IMG/VR virus record: IMGVR_UViG_3300034198_002073
Location: 1-28,834 of that record
Length of the DNA: 28,834 nt
Origin: a virus
Reading direction: 5' to 3' (one strand)
Each line of letters begins with the position of its first letter. The stretch's first letter is position 1. Shown here one piece after another: positions 1-6,518 of the stretch. Made by a program: the position numbers and the translations under genes. The notes beneath the pieces were generated by a model. The model saw nothing but the letters and a program-made list of their open reading frames with translations, was not told the DNA's origin and did not search any database.

Positions 1-111
1 AAGCTGAACTACAAATCCTTCGAGGCTTACGCTACCTTGATGCTCGCTACGGAGAATCTGCGTGCCGTGCTTTACGACACTCTGATCGAAGAGGATGGTA
101 CTGATGAATGA
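1..111 (+). CDS. C-terminal end of an unidentified small phage protein (partial)
   Basis: The plus-strand frame is open from the first base and ends in TGA at 109-111, giving 36 residues of a C-terminus (KLNYKSFEAY...). It overlaps the next rightward gene, whose ATG is at 104, by 8 bases, and overlaps like this are usual for the tiny early genes of actinophages. The visible part is mildly acidic, looks helical and has no cysteines. I do not recognise a family, and the start lies outside the window. Confidence 0.55.
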   Translation, partial: KLNYKSFEAYATLMLATENLRAVLYDTLIEEDGTDE

Positions 112-265
112 AGAAGAGCTGAGGGATTCCATATCCCAGGCTATACTTGGGTGGCACACACCGGAAGATAACAGGACTCCCTGTTGCTACGGTGAGTGTA
201 CGCACGAAGAAGATGCTGCAATAGCTAGAGGGGAGGTGGACTATGATCCGATCCGTGATATTTAA
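104..265 (+). CDS. Small acidic Cys-containing phage protein, function unknown
   Basis: A 53-residue reading frame runs from an ATG at 104 that sits inside the stop region of the preceding gene. A purine-rich GAGGA lies about 8 bases upstream. The protein is acidic and carries a compact cysteine group, CCYGECTH, at about residues 27-34, which could bind a metal. It overlaps the next gene by 23 bases in another frame. Support comes from the overlapping layout, the ribosome-binding site and the motif. No function can be assigned. Confidence 0.55.
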   Translation: MNEEELRDSISQAILGWHTPEDNRTPCCYGECTHEEDAAIARGEVDYDPIRDI

Positions 266-431
266 TACCTGGCTAACGGTGGGGATGCGGGCGGGCTGGA
301 TATCCAAGCCTTACTGTGTGACGCACGAAGGAAATTATGAATATATGAATGAGGAAGAACGCGAAGAATGGGATGAGGGTAATGATCCTTGCCATATCGG
401 AGTGTCTGTTTTGATCTTTAATAAAATGTAA
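243..431 (+). CDS. Small phage protein with spaced Cys/His residues
   Basis: This 62-residue protein starts at an ATG at 243 that is preceded by a near-perfect Shine-Dalgarno sequence, GGAGGT at 232-237, five bases away. It contains CVTH at about residues 25-28, an acidic middle (NEEEREEW at about 36-43) and C-H near residue 50, which suggests a small metal-binding fold. It is the last gene of the rightward block, and a hairpin follows 43 bases downstream. Short proteins with such spaced Cys/His residues are common in actinophage early regions, usually without known function. Confidence 0.7.
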   Translation: MIRSVIFNTWLTVGMRAGWISKPYCVTHEGNYEYMNEEEREEWDEGNDPCHIGVSVLIFNKM

Positions 432-473
432 GCTAAAGTATAACCATTGCAGATAACCTCTAATCTGCTCATC

Positions 474-507
474 GTAGCCTCGCCGTTATCTCTTCCGGCG
501 GGGCTAC
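474..507. terminator. Hairpin between converging gene blocks, probable bidirectional terminator
   Basis: A 12-base stem, 474-485 with 496-507, closes a 10-base loop; all pairs are Watson-Crick except one G-U. It lies between the end of the rightward genes (431) and the end of the leftward genes (514). A weaker hairpin precedes it (449-454 with 463-468). Neither side has a strong U-run, so efficiency is uncertain, but position and stem strength fit a shared terminator. Confidence 0.6.
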
Positions 508-513
508 ACTCCT

Positions 514-693
514 TTAATTCCTGTGATCGGTGCTATAGAAACCGCTACCCTTAAAGGAGATAGCGGGAGAACTCCACTTACGCCGGAAGTCCTTACTGCA
601 TTGAACGCAAACAATAATTTCTTCGGGGTCACTCATCTTGCGTTCTATCTGACGAGTATCACCACACCCTGGGCATTCATACTCATAGATCAT
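514..693 (-). CDS. FmdB-type zinc-ribbon small protein
   Basis: This 59-residue protein begins MIYEYECPGCG and has a second Cys pair, CVQC, at about residues 29-32. That is the pattern of the FmdB/CxxC-CxxC putative regulatory zinc-ribbon family, which is common in actinophages. The C-terminus contains the typical SPAISFKGSGFY stretch. The start at 693 is fixed by an ATGA overlap with the stop of the upstream gene, so the two are probably translationally coupled. It is the last gene of the leftward early block and stops 7 bases before the hairpin. FmdB-like proteins are thought to act in regulation, but the role in phages is unknown. Confidence 0.85.
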   Translation of the reverse strand: MIYEYECPGCGDTRQIERKMSDPEEIIVCVQCSKDFRRKWSSPAISFKGSGFYSTDHRN

Positions 694-1073
694 AGCTTGA
701 TAGCCTCATCTATACTTAAGTAACCTACTAACTTATCTACCTTGTAACGGTTGGAGAACTCGGAAGTAGCGGGCATACGATGGGTTACCCACTCAGGTTC
801 AGGAAGATCCATAAGATCAAAAGAATAGATACCTTGTGGGGTGGAGTTGATATAAAAGGGAATGAGATCCAGCTCTGCTGATTGCGTGATGAGCTTCTTA
901 TACTTCATCTCTTCTATAAGTAGCGTATCATAATGAGTATAGCGACATTTTAATTCGATGTAGTGGCCAGCCTTGGCGCTGATGCAGTCAAAGGAATCAT
1001 AGATACCTGGTGATTTCTCTAAGTCTGGGTATAGACTTTCCTTAAGTTGATTAAAGAGATCCTGTTCTTTCAT
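690..1073 (-). CDS. Probable PD-(D/E)XK-type phage nuclease
   Basis: The protein has 127 residues from the ATG at 1073; an in-frame TTG at 1088 would add five. Around residues 29-42 the series D29...E40-L-K42 resembles the D-x(n)-E-x-K core of PD-(D/E)XK nucleases. No other domain is visible. It sits between the sigma-like gene, five bases upstream, and the FmdB gene, with an ATGA overlap. Two better-supported nucleases of the same superfamily lie upstream in this block, which suits a role in DNA processing or host DNA breakdown. The assignment rests on one short motif. Confidence 0.5.
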   Translation of the reverse strand: MKEQDLFNQLKESLYPDLEKSPGIYDSFDCISAKAGHYIELKCRYTHYDTLLIEEMKYKKLITQSAELDLIPFYINSTPQGIYSFDLMDLPEPEWVTHRMPATSEFSNRYKVDKLVGYLSIDEAIKL

Positions 1074-1078
1074 ATTCT

Positions 1079-1711
1079 CTACGCCCAAGGTGTTTCACCG
1101 CCAAGCTTCTGTTGCAATCTACGCATAGATGCAGAGCACTTGCGATCAGCGGTGGATGTAGCGCAGCCCAATACCCCGCCTATTTTTTCAAGCGTGAGAT
1201 TCTCGTGATAGCGTAAGCGAAGCAAATCTTTATCGGGTTGTTCTAGTGCAAGATAACCCTTCTTAATATCAAGTAAAGTGGCCAGGATGTTTCCACCCTC
1301 AGATGGGCTACTGGATCCTTTAGGTTGGCCATCCATCATCATCTCTTGGGCTTGTTCTAGCACGGTTCCATCAACGATCGAAGCAATTACAAAGGGCAGT
1401 AACTGACCTAGCGTAAAGGATTCATAGTAAACCTCATCGCTAATATGATAGCCAGACTTAGATGCCTTCTCTTTGCGTGCAACGCGTTCAGCATTACGCA
1501 TCATCTGCCAGGCTATCTTGCGTTCATTATGCTGGCGCTGTTCTGGATCACTAACAGATAGTTGCTCGTGGATATATGAATCTCTGCTTAGAGCCCATTC
1601 ATAGCAAACTTGTTTAAGATCATCGCGTTCAATGAAGCTCCGGTATCTGCGGTGTACTGCATAGCTAACGGTAGAAGCAGCTTCATAGGCCAATGGATGT
1701 ATCTCAGTCAT
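1079..1711 (-). CDS. Sigma-70-like transcription factor
   Basis: This 210-residue protein has a C-terminal segment (about residues 151-205) that matches sigma region 4. LRLRYHENLTLEKIGGVLGC is followed by a recognition-helix-like stretch and RRLQQKL, a typical sigma helix-turn-helix. Near the N-terminus, IERDDLKQVCYEWAL (about 28-42) recalls the core of sigma region 2. The roughly 100 residues between show no conserved region 3. It probably redirects host RNA polymerase to phage promoters, and together with WhiB makes a two-part transcription takeover set. The start at 1709-1711 overlaps the upstream 35-residue gene by 8 bases. Confidence 0.75.
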   Translation of the reverse strand: MTEIHPLAYEAASTVSYAVHRRYRSFIERDDLKQVCYEWALSRDSYIHEQLSVSDPEQRQHNERKIAWQMMRNAERVARKEKASKSGYHISDEVYYESFTLGQLLPFVIASIVDGTVLEQAQEMMMDGQPKGSSSPSEGGNILATLLDIKKGYLALEQPDKDLLRLRYHENLTLEKIGGVLGCATSTADRKCSASMRRLQQKLGGETPWA

Positions 1712-1811
1712 CGGTATTTTCTTTAGCTATCTGTTCTCGCGCCCACTTAACACCAGCATCCCAGCCCTTGCTGTATCCAAGATCAAAGTTCAGTCGATCA
1801 AACTCTGCCAT
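1704..1811 (-). CDS. 35-residue phage microprotein, function unknown
   Basis: The reading frame starts with an ATG at 1811, 16 bases after the upstream stop, and ends in TGA overlapping the sigma-like start by 8 bases. AGGG lies about 13 bases upstream. The sequence (MAEFDRLNFDLGYSKGWDAG, then VKWAREQIAKENTDD) is a plausible helix with a conserved-looking Tyr/Trp core. Such Gly-Trp/Ala-Arg-rich helical microproteins recur in actinophage genomes. It fills a space between genes that would otherwise be empty. No function can be inferred. Confidence 0.6.
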   Translation of the reverse strand: MAEFDRLNFDLGYSKGWDAGVKWAREQIAKENTDD

Positions 1812-1827
1812 AGTATCGCTATAATCC

Positions 1828-2208
1828 CTACTCACGGGGCCAGTTCCCATCAAGTACCATCAACGCAATAGCTGAGTAGTTAAGTAAATCTATGAAGGAG
1901 TCGCGTAAGCTTTCGTTCTCCGGTGTTGCACCTGAGTCGATGAGGTGATTGATCCTTGCTGTTTTGTCGTGCATACGCACGCGCAGTCCGTTGAGTGGGC
2001 CACCTGGCGATAGACTAATGTTTGTCGGACCATAATCTCTGTGCTTACTAAGGAGTAAGTTGCCGGCTGAGTCAAGGACTTCCCACATATCTGCTGCAAA
2101 TTGATTCACCTCGTTGCTATTGGGCGTACTGTTATCGTTTCGCTTCTCTGATCCTGCCGGATGATCTGGAACCCAGCCTCTTGCAATAGCATTATGGTAT
2201 TCAGCCAT
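1828..2208 (-). CDS. DUF1599 / Nmad1-domain protein
   Basis: In this 126-residue protein, residues about 45-125 match the DUF1599 fold. Landmarks are LLLSKHRDYGPTNI, GLRVRMHDKTARI, then DSFIDLLNYSAIALMVLDG. The family is called nucleotide modification associated domain 1 and resembles all-alpha MazG-like pyrophosphatases. Many phages carry it beside DNA-replication or base-modification genes. Here it follows the TOPRIM primase gene by six bases. The first 40 residues look like a variable extension. Likely roles are nucleotide-pool clean-up or DNA modification, with the substrate unknown. Confidence 0.8.
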   Translation of the reverse strand: MAEYHNAIARGWVPDHPAGSEKRNDNSTPNSNEVNQFAADMWEVLDSAGNLLLSKHRDYGPTNISLSPGGPLNGLRVRMHDKTARINHLIDSGATPENESLRDSFIDLLNYSAIALMVLDGNWPRE

Positions 2209-2214
2209 TCTTCT

Positions 2215-2886
2215 CTACTCACCCTTCTCACCTATAAGTAATGCTCTCGTTGCTTCTGCACCGTAAGCCAAATAATAATCATTGATATCCATACCTGGTG
2301 GTAGTGTAACAATAACCGAGTTCAATATCTCACTAGCCACGCGCTTAGAAAACTGTTGCCCTGGGTTGATTTCTTCGTCCGGATCTAGCGGGTTGGCTTT
2401 CGGAATATCGTTATCACCGGCTATGTATACGGTGTCGTAACCCGTAAAGAGCTTAGGGAAGTGTGGCTTCCAGGCTTGTACCCCAGGCACACCTACCGAT
2501 GGGATCCCCAGAACACCGCTAACTATGATGCAATCAAGCTCACCTTCGGTGACTACCATATGCCTGCTGGCAAGGGTAATATCACATACGTTATACAGAT
2601 GGGACTTCTGGCCCGTTGGCCCACCATACTTAGGCTTACCTTCATCTACTCTACGAAACTTAAAGCCTACGCAATGACCCATAGCAGTAATGTAAGGAAT
2701 AGATATCCACCCCTCGTACTGCTCGTGTCCATTCATAGGATCCGTAATAGTTCCTAGCTGAAAACGTGCCGCTACTTCTTCAGATATCCCACGTTCTGCG
2801 AGCACGGCCAGCGCCTTTGGACTTATTTCCTGAGCGTAGCGTTGCGCCGCTTCCAGTAGCAATTTCGATTGCACGTTTAATGCCAT
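2215..2886 (-). CDS. Primase TOPRIM-domain protein (catalytic half)
   Basis: This 223-residue protein carries the TOPRIM signature: VVTEGELDCI at about 111-120, with the invariant Glu at 114, and AGDND at about 156-160. DMNDYYLAYG-like residues follow near the C-terminus. It corresponds to the polymerising half of a DnaG-type primase and lacks the zinc finger, which is encoded just upstream in another frame (2780-3151). The start at 2886 has its own GGAG seven bases upstream, so separate initiation is more likely than frameshifting. The 107-base overlap with the zinc-finger gene is notable. It probably makes primers with the DnaB-like ATPase. Confidence 0.88.
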   Translation of the reverse strand: MALNVQSKLLLEAAQRYAQEISPKALAVLAERGISEEVAARFQLGTITDPMNGHEQYEGWISIPYITAMGHCVGFKFRRVDEGKPKYGGPTGQKSHLYNVCDITLASRHMVVTEGELDCIIVSGVLGIPSVGVPGVQAWKPHFPKLFTGYDTVYIAGDNDIPKANPLDPDEEINPGQQFSKRVASEILNSVIVTLPPGMDINDYYLAYGAEATRALLIGEKGE

Positions 2887-3151
2887 CCTTGAACTCCAAG
2901 TTCTCTAAGATACATACAATGCTGACTGAGTTACCACCCTTACCGCAGGTATGGCAGTAGTACAAGTTGTCGTACGTATTGATTACGGCAGATCTTCTAG
3001 AGTCACTATGTAAGCAACACTTGACTGAGGCTGCCTTGCCCTCTCTTACTTCACCGCCGTAGTTGGCGACGATTGCTCCGATTGGGATGTCTGTAGCTTC
3101 AATGCGTCCTTTGGTTTTGCGATTAGACCTGGACCAGTCTGATGTTGGCAC
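2780..3151 (-). CDS. CHC2 zinc-finger protein (primase N-terminal half)
   Basis: The protein has 123 residues from the GTG at 3151, which is preceded by GGAG seven bases upstream. The in-frame TTG at 3157 is too close to that site. It has a primase CHC2 zinc finger: C45, H48, C66 and C69 in the order CCLH...YYCHTCGKGG. The finger helps recognise single-stranded template in DnaG primases. The tail (KSKGAGRARRTWDI) is basic and ends where the TOPRIM gene is already being read in the +1 frame. Its first 106 bases also overlap a small zinc-protein gene, so both ends are doubly coding. Confidence 0.85.
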   Translation of the reverse strand: MPTSDWSRSNRKTKGRIEATDIPIGAIVANYGGEVREGKAASVKCCLHSDSRRSAVINTYDNLYYCHTCGKGGNSVSIVCILENLEFKDGIKRAIEIATGSGATLRSGNKSKGAGRARRTWDI

Positions 3152-3207
3152 GGACAATCTCCTCTACATTTGCGGTGCATCTTAAATCTGCAAGCCTCAC
3201 AAATCAT
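3046..3207 (-). CDS. Small Cys/His-rich putative zinc protein overlapping the primase
   Basis: The predicted 53-residue protein starts MICEACRFKMHRKCRGDCPC followed by QH, a dense C-x2-C...H...C...C-x-C-x2-H metal-binding pattern seen in several actinophage microproteins. The ATG at 3207 lies inside the last codons of the preceding gene (stop at 3197-3199). The cysteine part occupies roughly residues 3-22. The remaining tail is read out of frame over the CHC2 gene and is rich in Ser/Gln/Lys, so it may be unimportant. No strong Shine-Dalgarno is seen, and translation probably depends on coupling. Confidence 0.6.
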   Translation of the reverse strand: MICEACRFKMHRKCRGDCPCQHQTGPGLIAKPKDALKLQTSQSEQSSPTTAVK

Positions 3208-3415
3208 CTGCTTCAGCCTTGGATAGTTCTTCTTCAGCTACTTGCGTAACTTCTTGCACGGGTTCTGGTTGATCCCATAACTCTGTTGTGGTGATTACAC
3301 CCTCTGGTACTGGCATAGTTATTACTACCTTTCCCCATCTCTGGGATTGACTCATCGGCTTACCACGCTGTGTGGTGCGCCGCCTACGGCGAAGAGGTCT
3401 AATAGCTACAGCCAT
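3197..3415 (-). CDS. Small phage protein with Arg-rich N-terminus, function unknown
   Basis: The start at 3415 is chosen because it forms a TAATG overlap with the upstream stop and follows an AAAGGAG element. A longer in-frame start exists but lacks a site. The 72-residue protein has a strongly basic N-terminus (RPLRRRRRTTQRGKP), a short beta-like core (GKVVITMPVPEGVITTTELW) and an acidic tail. The polarity suggests nucleic-acid binding, but no family is recognised. It lies between the resolvase-like gene and the primase genes, so a replication-linked role is possible. Confidence 0.75.
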   Translation of the reverse strand: MAVAIRPLRRRRRTTQRGKPMSQSQRWGKVVITMPVPEGVITTTELWDQPEPVQEVTQVAEEELSKAEADDL

Positions 3416-3768
3416 TATTCCTTCTCCTTTAACCATTGTTCTAGATTCTGTATTACCCAGGCATCTTTAATGCCAGAGTTGCGACGCTTAACTACAACAT
3501 AGTGAAGTGGCACTTCCCCAATACCACGAGCCTTTGCGTAATTAAGCGCCTCAACTTCGGCCTCAGCCCAGAACTCTGGTAGGTTCAAGGCCTTTCGGTT
3601 TTTGAGTTCGAGTATGTATGTCTTTCCCGCGACAATGGCAACCATATCTCCCTCGTCCTTACTTCCAGCTTTAGTCAGGCGTTCCGCGAGGACACCTGGA
3701 ACTGATCGTAAGAATTTCATTACATCGGTTTCAAACTGGGCGCCTTTGCGTCCGTTAGGATTGGCCAT
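3415..3768 (-). CDS. Holliday-junction resolvase-like PD-(D/E)XK nuclease
   Basis: This 117-residue protein resembles the small Hjc/VRR-NUC-type resolvases found in phages. It has an N-terminal GRKGAQFETDVMKFL with E13, then GSKDEGDMVAI with D41, then ILELKNRK with E54 and K56, followed by a helix and a beta-strand LHYVVVKRR. These are the expected catalytic positions of the fold. It probably resolves branched DNA before packaging or during recombination. It overlaps the upstream 61-residue gene by 14 bases and the downstream gene by one (TAATG). Confidence 0.85.
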   Translation of the reverse strand: MANPNGRKGAQFETDVMKFLRSVPGVLAERLTKAGSKDEGDMVAIVAGKTYILELKNRKALNLPEFWAEAEVEALNYAKARGIGEVPLHYVVVKRRNSGIKDAWVIQNLEQWLKEKE

Positions 3769-3940
3769 CTTTTGTATTCAACTTATACGTAATGCTTCCG
3801 TCTTCGTGTTTATCCGCAAAAAGGATTTCATTATGTAGTAGAACAGAAATAAGATTAGTGATGTCCTTTGCTAATAATAAATTCTGTTCTTCAAGAATAG
3901 CTACTCGCTCTTCTATCGTGAGGTTTAGTTCATTCGTCAT
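3755..3940 (-). CDS. 61-residue coiled-coil-like protein, function unknown
   Basis: The protein starts at 3940 with AAGGAG five bases upstream and an ATGA overlap with the helicase stop. Residues 8-40 (IEERVAILEEQNLLLAKDI and onwards) form a heptad-like helix with regularly spaced Leu/Ile, followed by a short basic tail. Small coiled-coil proteins of this kind are common in replication blocks of actinophages and could act as adaptors. Nothing in the sequence shows a catalytic role. Confidence 0.75.
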   Translation of the reverse strand: MTNELNLTIEERVAILEEQNLLLAKDITNLISVLLHNEILFADKHEDGSITYKLNTKDGQS

Positions 3941-4797
3941 ACTTGCTCCTTGATAATATAGGGTCCATTGTACCCATTACGTGCATCTCTTTGATACATC
4001 GATCCATATTCATCCCCGTCAGCTATCTGGCAGGCTGCATAATTAACATAAAGTGTAGCGTAATCAGAAGCATCTGCGGTGTGTGGCCCGAAACGATTCT
4101 TAACTGCCGCTACTTTAAGTGTGGCGTAATTAGGGTCGTAACCTAGCGTCAGGATCAACGCTGGTAACTGGCTAACCTTGCCGTGAATGGCGCGTCTAGC
4201 AGGTGGGTTGGTTGGGGTTCCATACTCTGATTGCTCTGATACGTGGTGCAGTACCAAGACACAGGCCTCAGTCTTGCGTGCCATATCGTGGAGATCCATC
4301 ATAATCGCACGGAGCCCAGCCCATTCATTATCGGTTTCAGCTGCTACGTTCATTAGGTTATCTATAACGATTAACTCCGGAGAGATTCCATAGAGTTCAA
4401 CATAAGCGCGGATTTCTAATTCGATATCATCTAGTGAGGGTGAAGAATCAAAGACCCACTTGATGTGACTTAGCTTTCCGAAATGATGATCGTAATAGTG
4501 ACTATCAGAAGATAGGTTGGACTCAACAGTTACTTGAGAATGCCCCGATGTATGAGCCGCAGCTCGGATCATCACGGTAGTAGTATCTGTATCTGCTGAG
4601 AAGAACAGAGTTGGAACCTCTGCCTTGATAGCATAGATAAAAGCAAACATAGATTTACCGGCGTTAGGTGCGGCAGCAACCATACAGACTTGCCCTCTGC
4701 GGAACTTAATCTGTTTGGATGCTAGTCCAGACCATACATCAGGTAGAGGTGTTGCTTTAGTAAGGACTGTTCCCCACGCTCGTTGTAGCGTCAGCAT
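3937..4797 (-). CDS. DnaB/RecA-like replicative ATPase
   Basis: This 286-residue protein has a Walker A loop AAPNAGKS (42-49) and a Walker B strand LIVIDNL (142-148), followed by VLVLHHVSE (about 180-188), where DnaB-type enzymes sense the nucleotide. The length fits a RecA core without the DnaB N-terminal domain, as in compact phage helicases. The first Gly of Walker A is Ala, which the family tolerates. With the split primase downstream it probably forms the phage primosome. A perfect AGGAGGT lies five bases before the ATG at 4797, inside the end of whiB. Confidence 0.85.
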   Translation of the reverse strand: MLTLQRAWGTVLTKATPLPDVWSGLASKQIKFRRGQVCMVAAAPNAGKSMFAFIYAIKAEVPTLFFSADTDTTTVMIRAAAHTSGHSQVTVESNLSSDSHYYDHHFGKLSHIKWVFDSSPSLDDIELEIRAYVELYGISPELIVIDNLMNVAAETDNEWAGLRAIMMDLHDMARKTEACVLVLHHVSEQSEYGTPTNPPARRAIHGKVSQLPALILTLGYDPNYATLKVAAVKNRFGPHTADASDYATLYVNYAACQIADGDEYGSMYQRDARNGYNGPYIIKEQV

Positions 4798-5077
4798 TGC
4801 CTACCTCCTCTACGGCTATATCGAGCCTCTTGCGAACCAGTTTACGATCACCTTCGGTGAGAGCACCCCAGATTCCATAACGCTCGTGCTTTAATCCCCA
4901 TTGCTGGCATTCAATTTTATGAATGCAACCTCTGCAAACTCTCTTTGCAAATGCAATTTCTAGTTGCCTTCCATCTGTACCCGAAGGATAAACTACATCC
5001 CTTTCCTTTTCAGGGAACCAGAAATCACCACCTACTTCACGACAACCAGGAGATTCAAACTCGTGTGGATGTCGCAC
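4757..5077 (-). CDS. whiB: WhiB-family iron-sulphur transcriptional regulator
   Basis: The 106-residue protein, from a GTG start, has the four WhiB cluster cysteines C12, C48, C51 and C57 in the order C-x35-C-x2-C-x5-C. The family hallmark turn GIWGALTEGDRK is at 68-79, followed by a basic helix RKRLD. WhiB proteins bind a 4Fe-4S cluster and regulate by contacting the host principal sigma factor. Phage copies such as WhiBTM4 are known to repress host whiB genes and affect superinfection. This is the strongest evidence for an actinobacterial host. The GTG at 5077 follows AGGG closely; the true N-terminus could differ by a few residues. Confidence 0.95.
   Translation of the reverse strand: MRHPHEFESPGCREVGGDFWFPEKERDVVYPSGTDGRQLEIAFAKRVCRGCIHKIECQQWGLKHERYGIWGALTEGDRKLVRKRLDIAVEEVGNADATTSVGNSPY
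4803..4809 (-). promoter_or_regulatory. Consensus Shine-Dalgarno for the helicase gene, inside whiB
   Basis: AGGAGGT on the minus strand, with a five-base spacer to the ATG at 4797, fixes the helicase start even though it lies 41 bases inside the WhiB reading frame. It is the best match to the anti-Shine-Dalgarno sequence that I saw in the early block, suggesting high translation of the helicase. Confidence 0.8.
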
Positions 5078-5082
5078 TATCC

Positions 5083-5472
5083 CTACTTAAGAAAGATAGA
5101 GTCGCACTTATCTGGAGCACCCTTTGGCGATGGACACATATAGGCCCGCCAGGATCCCCGTGCGTTAGTTCCTTCACGGTAGTTCATCGGGCCGTGCTTA
5201 CAAGACTGGCCATCTGATGGTGGAATATTAGGTTGTTGGGATGGAGCAACTGTTGTAGCACCTGGAAATATTTGTGCTACATTTGAAACGGCTGTAGCCA
5301 ATGCGCTACCCCCGCCAAGGTCTTTGCCTGTATCTTTAATTAAAGTCGCAAGCATTCCGAGATCGGCAAGACCTGTCTCTAGATCCTTAACATCCTTTGC
5401 ATAAAGGTTGATGAGTGTTCCATCAGTTAACTTATAGTTAATCTGGAACTTGGTTGTATCTGGTGCAGCCAT
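5083..5472 (-). CDS. Conserved phage protein with C-terminal zinc-ribbon-like segment
   Basis: This 129-residue protein has an N-terminal beta-rich part that starts KFQINYKLTDGTLINLYA, then a Pro/Gly/Ala linker (about 50-88). It ends in a Cys/His segment, SCKHGPMNYREG (about 90-101) and MCPSPKGAPDKC (about 111-122). The CxHG...REG...CPxPKGxPDxC pattern recurs in many actinophage replication-region proteins and probably binds zinc. The start has GGAGGAAAG directly upstream, and the gene abuts the nuclease stop with no gap. Its position between nuclease and WhiB hints at DNA metabolism, but no role is established. Confidence 0.75.
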   Translation of the reverse strand: MAAPDTTKFQINYKLTDGTLINLYAKDVKDLETGLADLGMLATLIKDTGKDLGGGSALATAVSNVAQIFPGATTVAPSQQPNIPPSDGQSCKHGPMNYREGTNARGSWRAYMCPSPKGAPDKCDSIFLK

Positions 5473-6432
5473 TTACTTTCCTCCATTAGATTTGATATGT
5501 AGTCTTACGGTTTCGCTACCAATAATCTTTGGTACGTAACCAAGAAGCTTTTCAACTTCCGTAGAGTCAACTGTCTCACGACCTTTAACTTTTGTCCAGG
5601 CGATTTCAATACCACTTTTAGTAGTACCTACTGTACCTTCGAGCGAAGCCTTCAAAGAATCTTTCTCTTTTTCCAGCTCTTTGATCTTGCTGTCTAACTG
5701 TAAGTAGTGCAACGCGTGCTTGTCGATCTCATCGTCCTCTATCACTACTTCACTAAGGACGATACGTTCTTTTTTTAACCCAGCGCAACCCATCTCTTCT
5801 GTTGCATCATAGTACTGGCAGTAATCTTTACAGAATGATTGATCCTTTTCTGGTTCAGGTAATGTTGTTGAAGCTTTGACCTCATTCAACCAGGCAAACG
5901 CCTCAAGCGCAACAGCTTCATCGTAAGGTTCTGTGTGTACCTTAACATCTTTTTCTGCACCATCGCGTGCAATAGCTACCAGGTTAACGGTCTTAACCTC
6001 ATAGCCATTCATTGATAGAAGATAACCGTAGACCTGTACTTGCCAACGCTGTTGCTTTGATGGGAAGTAGCTGAGGTTCTTGACTTTAGATGTCTTCCAA
6101 TCGATAACGGCACCGGTGCTCGGCACAAATAAGTCGACGTGTGCTTTCATATCGCCATAAGAAACAGCTGTTTCTACCAGGTATTCTTTACCTTCTGGAT
6201 CTATAAAACCAATAGCGTCTTCGATAGCCGCGTGAATTGCAGTACCCATAATTGCAGCAAGTTTAGATTGGTTCTCATTAGTTTCAGGCTGTGCATTTAA
6301 TCGATACCAAACCTTACGGCGACAGCTACCGATTTCTGATGGACCTACCTGTGTTTGTTTACTGCGATCACGACTAGCATCTTTGTTGTGTAGTACGTGT
6401 AGTAGTAATTCTTTTGGATCCTCTATTGCCAT
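5473..6432 (-). CDS. Cas4/RecB-like PD-(D/E)XK exonuclease with Fe-S cysteines
   Basis: The protein has 319 residues from the ATG at 6432, chosen for its TAATG overlap with the 28-residue gene. The nuclease core reads C37 (GSCRRK), H67/E71, D100 (AHVDLF), D111-W-K113 (VIDWKTSK), then the QxxxY motif Q131-Y135. Three further cysteines, C201, C205 and C216, with C37 match the four-cysteine iron-sulphur site of Cas4/AddB-type nucleases. A coiled coil (DSKIKELEKEKDSLKASL) follows at roughly 248-265. Likely roles are recombination or end resection. No CRISPR genes are nearby, so this is not an adaptation module. Confidence 0.87.
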   Translation of the reverse strand: MAIEDPKELLLHVLHNKDASRDRSKQTQVGPSEIGSCRRKVWYRLNAQPETNENQSKLAAIMGTAIHAAIEDAIGFIDPEGKEYLVETAVSYGDMKAHVDLFVPSTGAVIDWKTSKVKNLSYFPSKQQRWQVQVYGYLLSMNGYEVKTVNLVAIARDGAEKDVKVHTEPYDEAVALEAFAWLNEVKASTTLPEPEKDQSFCKDYCQYYDATEEMGCAGLKKERIVLSEVVIEDDEIDKHALHYLQLDSKIKELEKEKDSLKASLEGTVGTTKSGIEIAWTKVKGRETVDSTEVEKLLGYVPKIIGSETVRLHIKSNGGK

Positions 6433-6518
6433 TAGCGCCCATCCCTCCATTGTAGCCAAGCATCAAAGCCATAAGCTCCAACCCAGCCTAGCAATAAACC
6501 AAATAAAAAAGCAACCAT
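6432..6518 (-). CDS. 28-residue membrane microprotein
   Basis: The reading frame is locked between two TAATG junctions, with the stop of the metallopeptidase gene at 6518 and the start of the Cas4-like gene at 6432. GAGGAG lies upstream. The product is one hydrophobic helix, MVAFLFGLLLGWVGAYGF, followed by a short DAWLQWRDGR tail, so it should sit in the membrane with a basic end outside the bilayer core. Its function is unknown. Confidence 0.7.
   Translation of the reverse strand: MVAFLFGLLLGWVGAYGFDAWLQWRDGR

Noticed and set aside
246-261. Short shared string ATCCGTGATAT at about 251 and 10181
   Set aside because: Eleven bases inside unrelated coding regions can occur by chance in this length, and no larger repeat surrounds either copy.
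523-723. Rightward 66-codon reading frame
   Set aside because: It lies opposite a convincing FmdB-type zinc-ribbon gene with ATGA coupling, and its own product has no coherent features.
5473-6432. Cas4-like protein as part of a CRISPR system
   Set aside because: No cas1, cas2 or repeat array occurs in the window. Lone Cas4/RecB-like nucleases are normal in phages.
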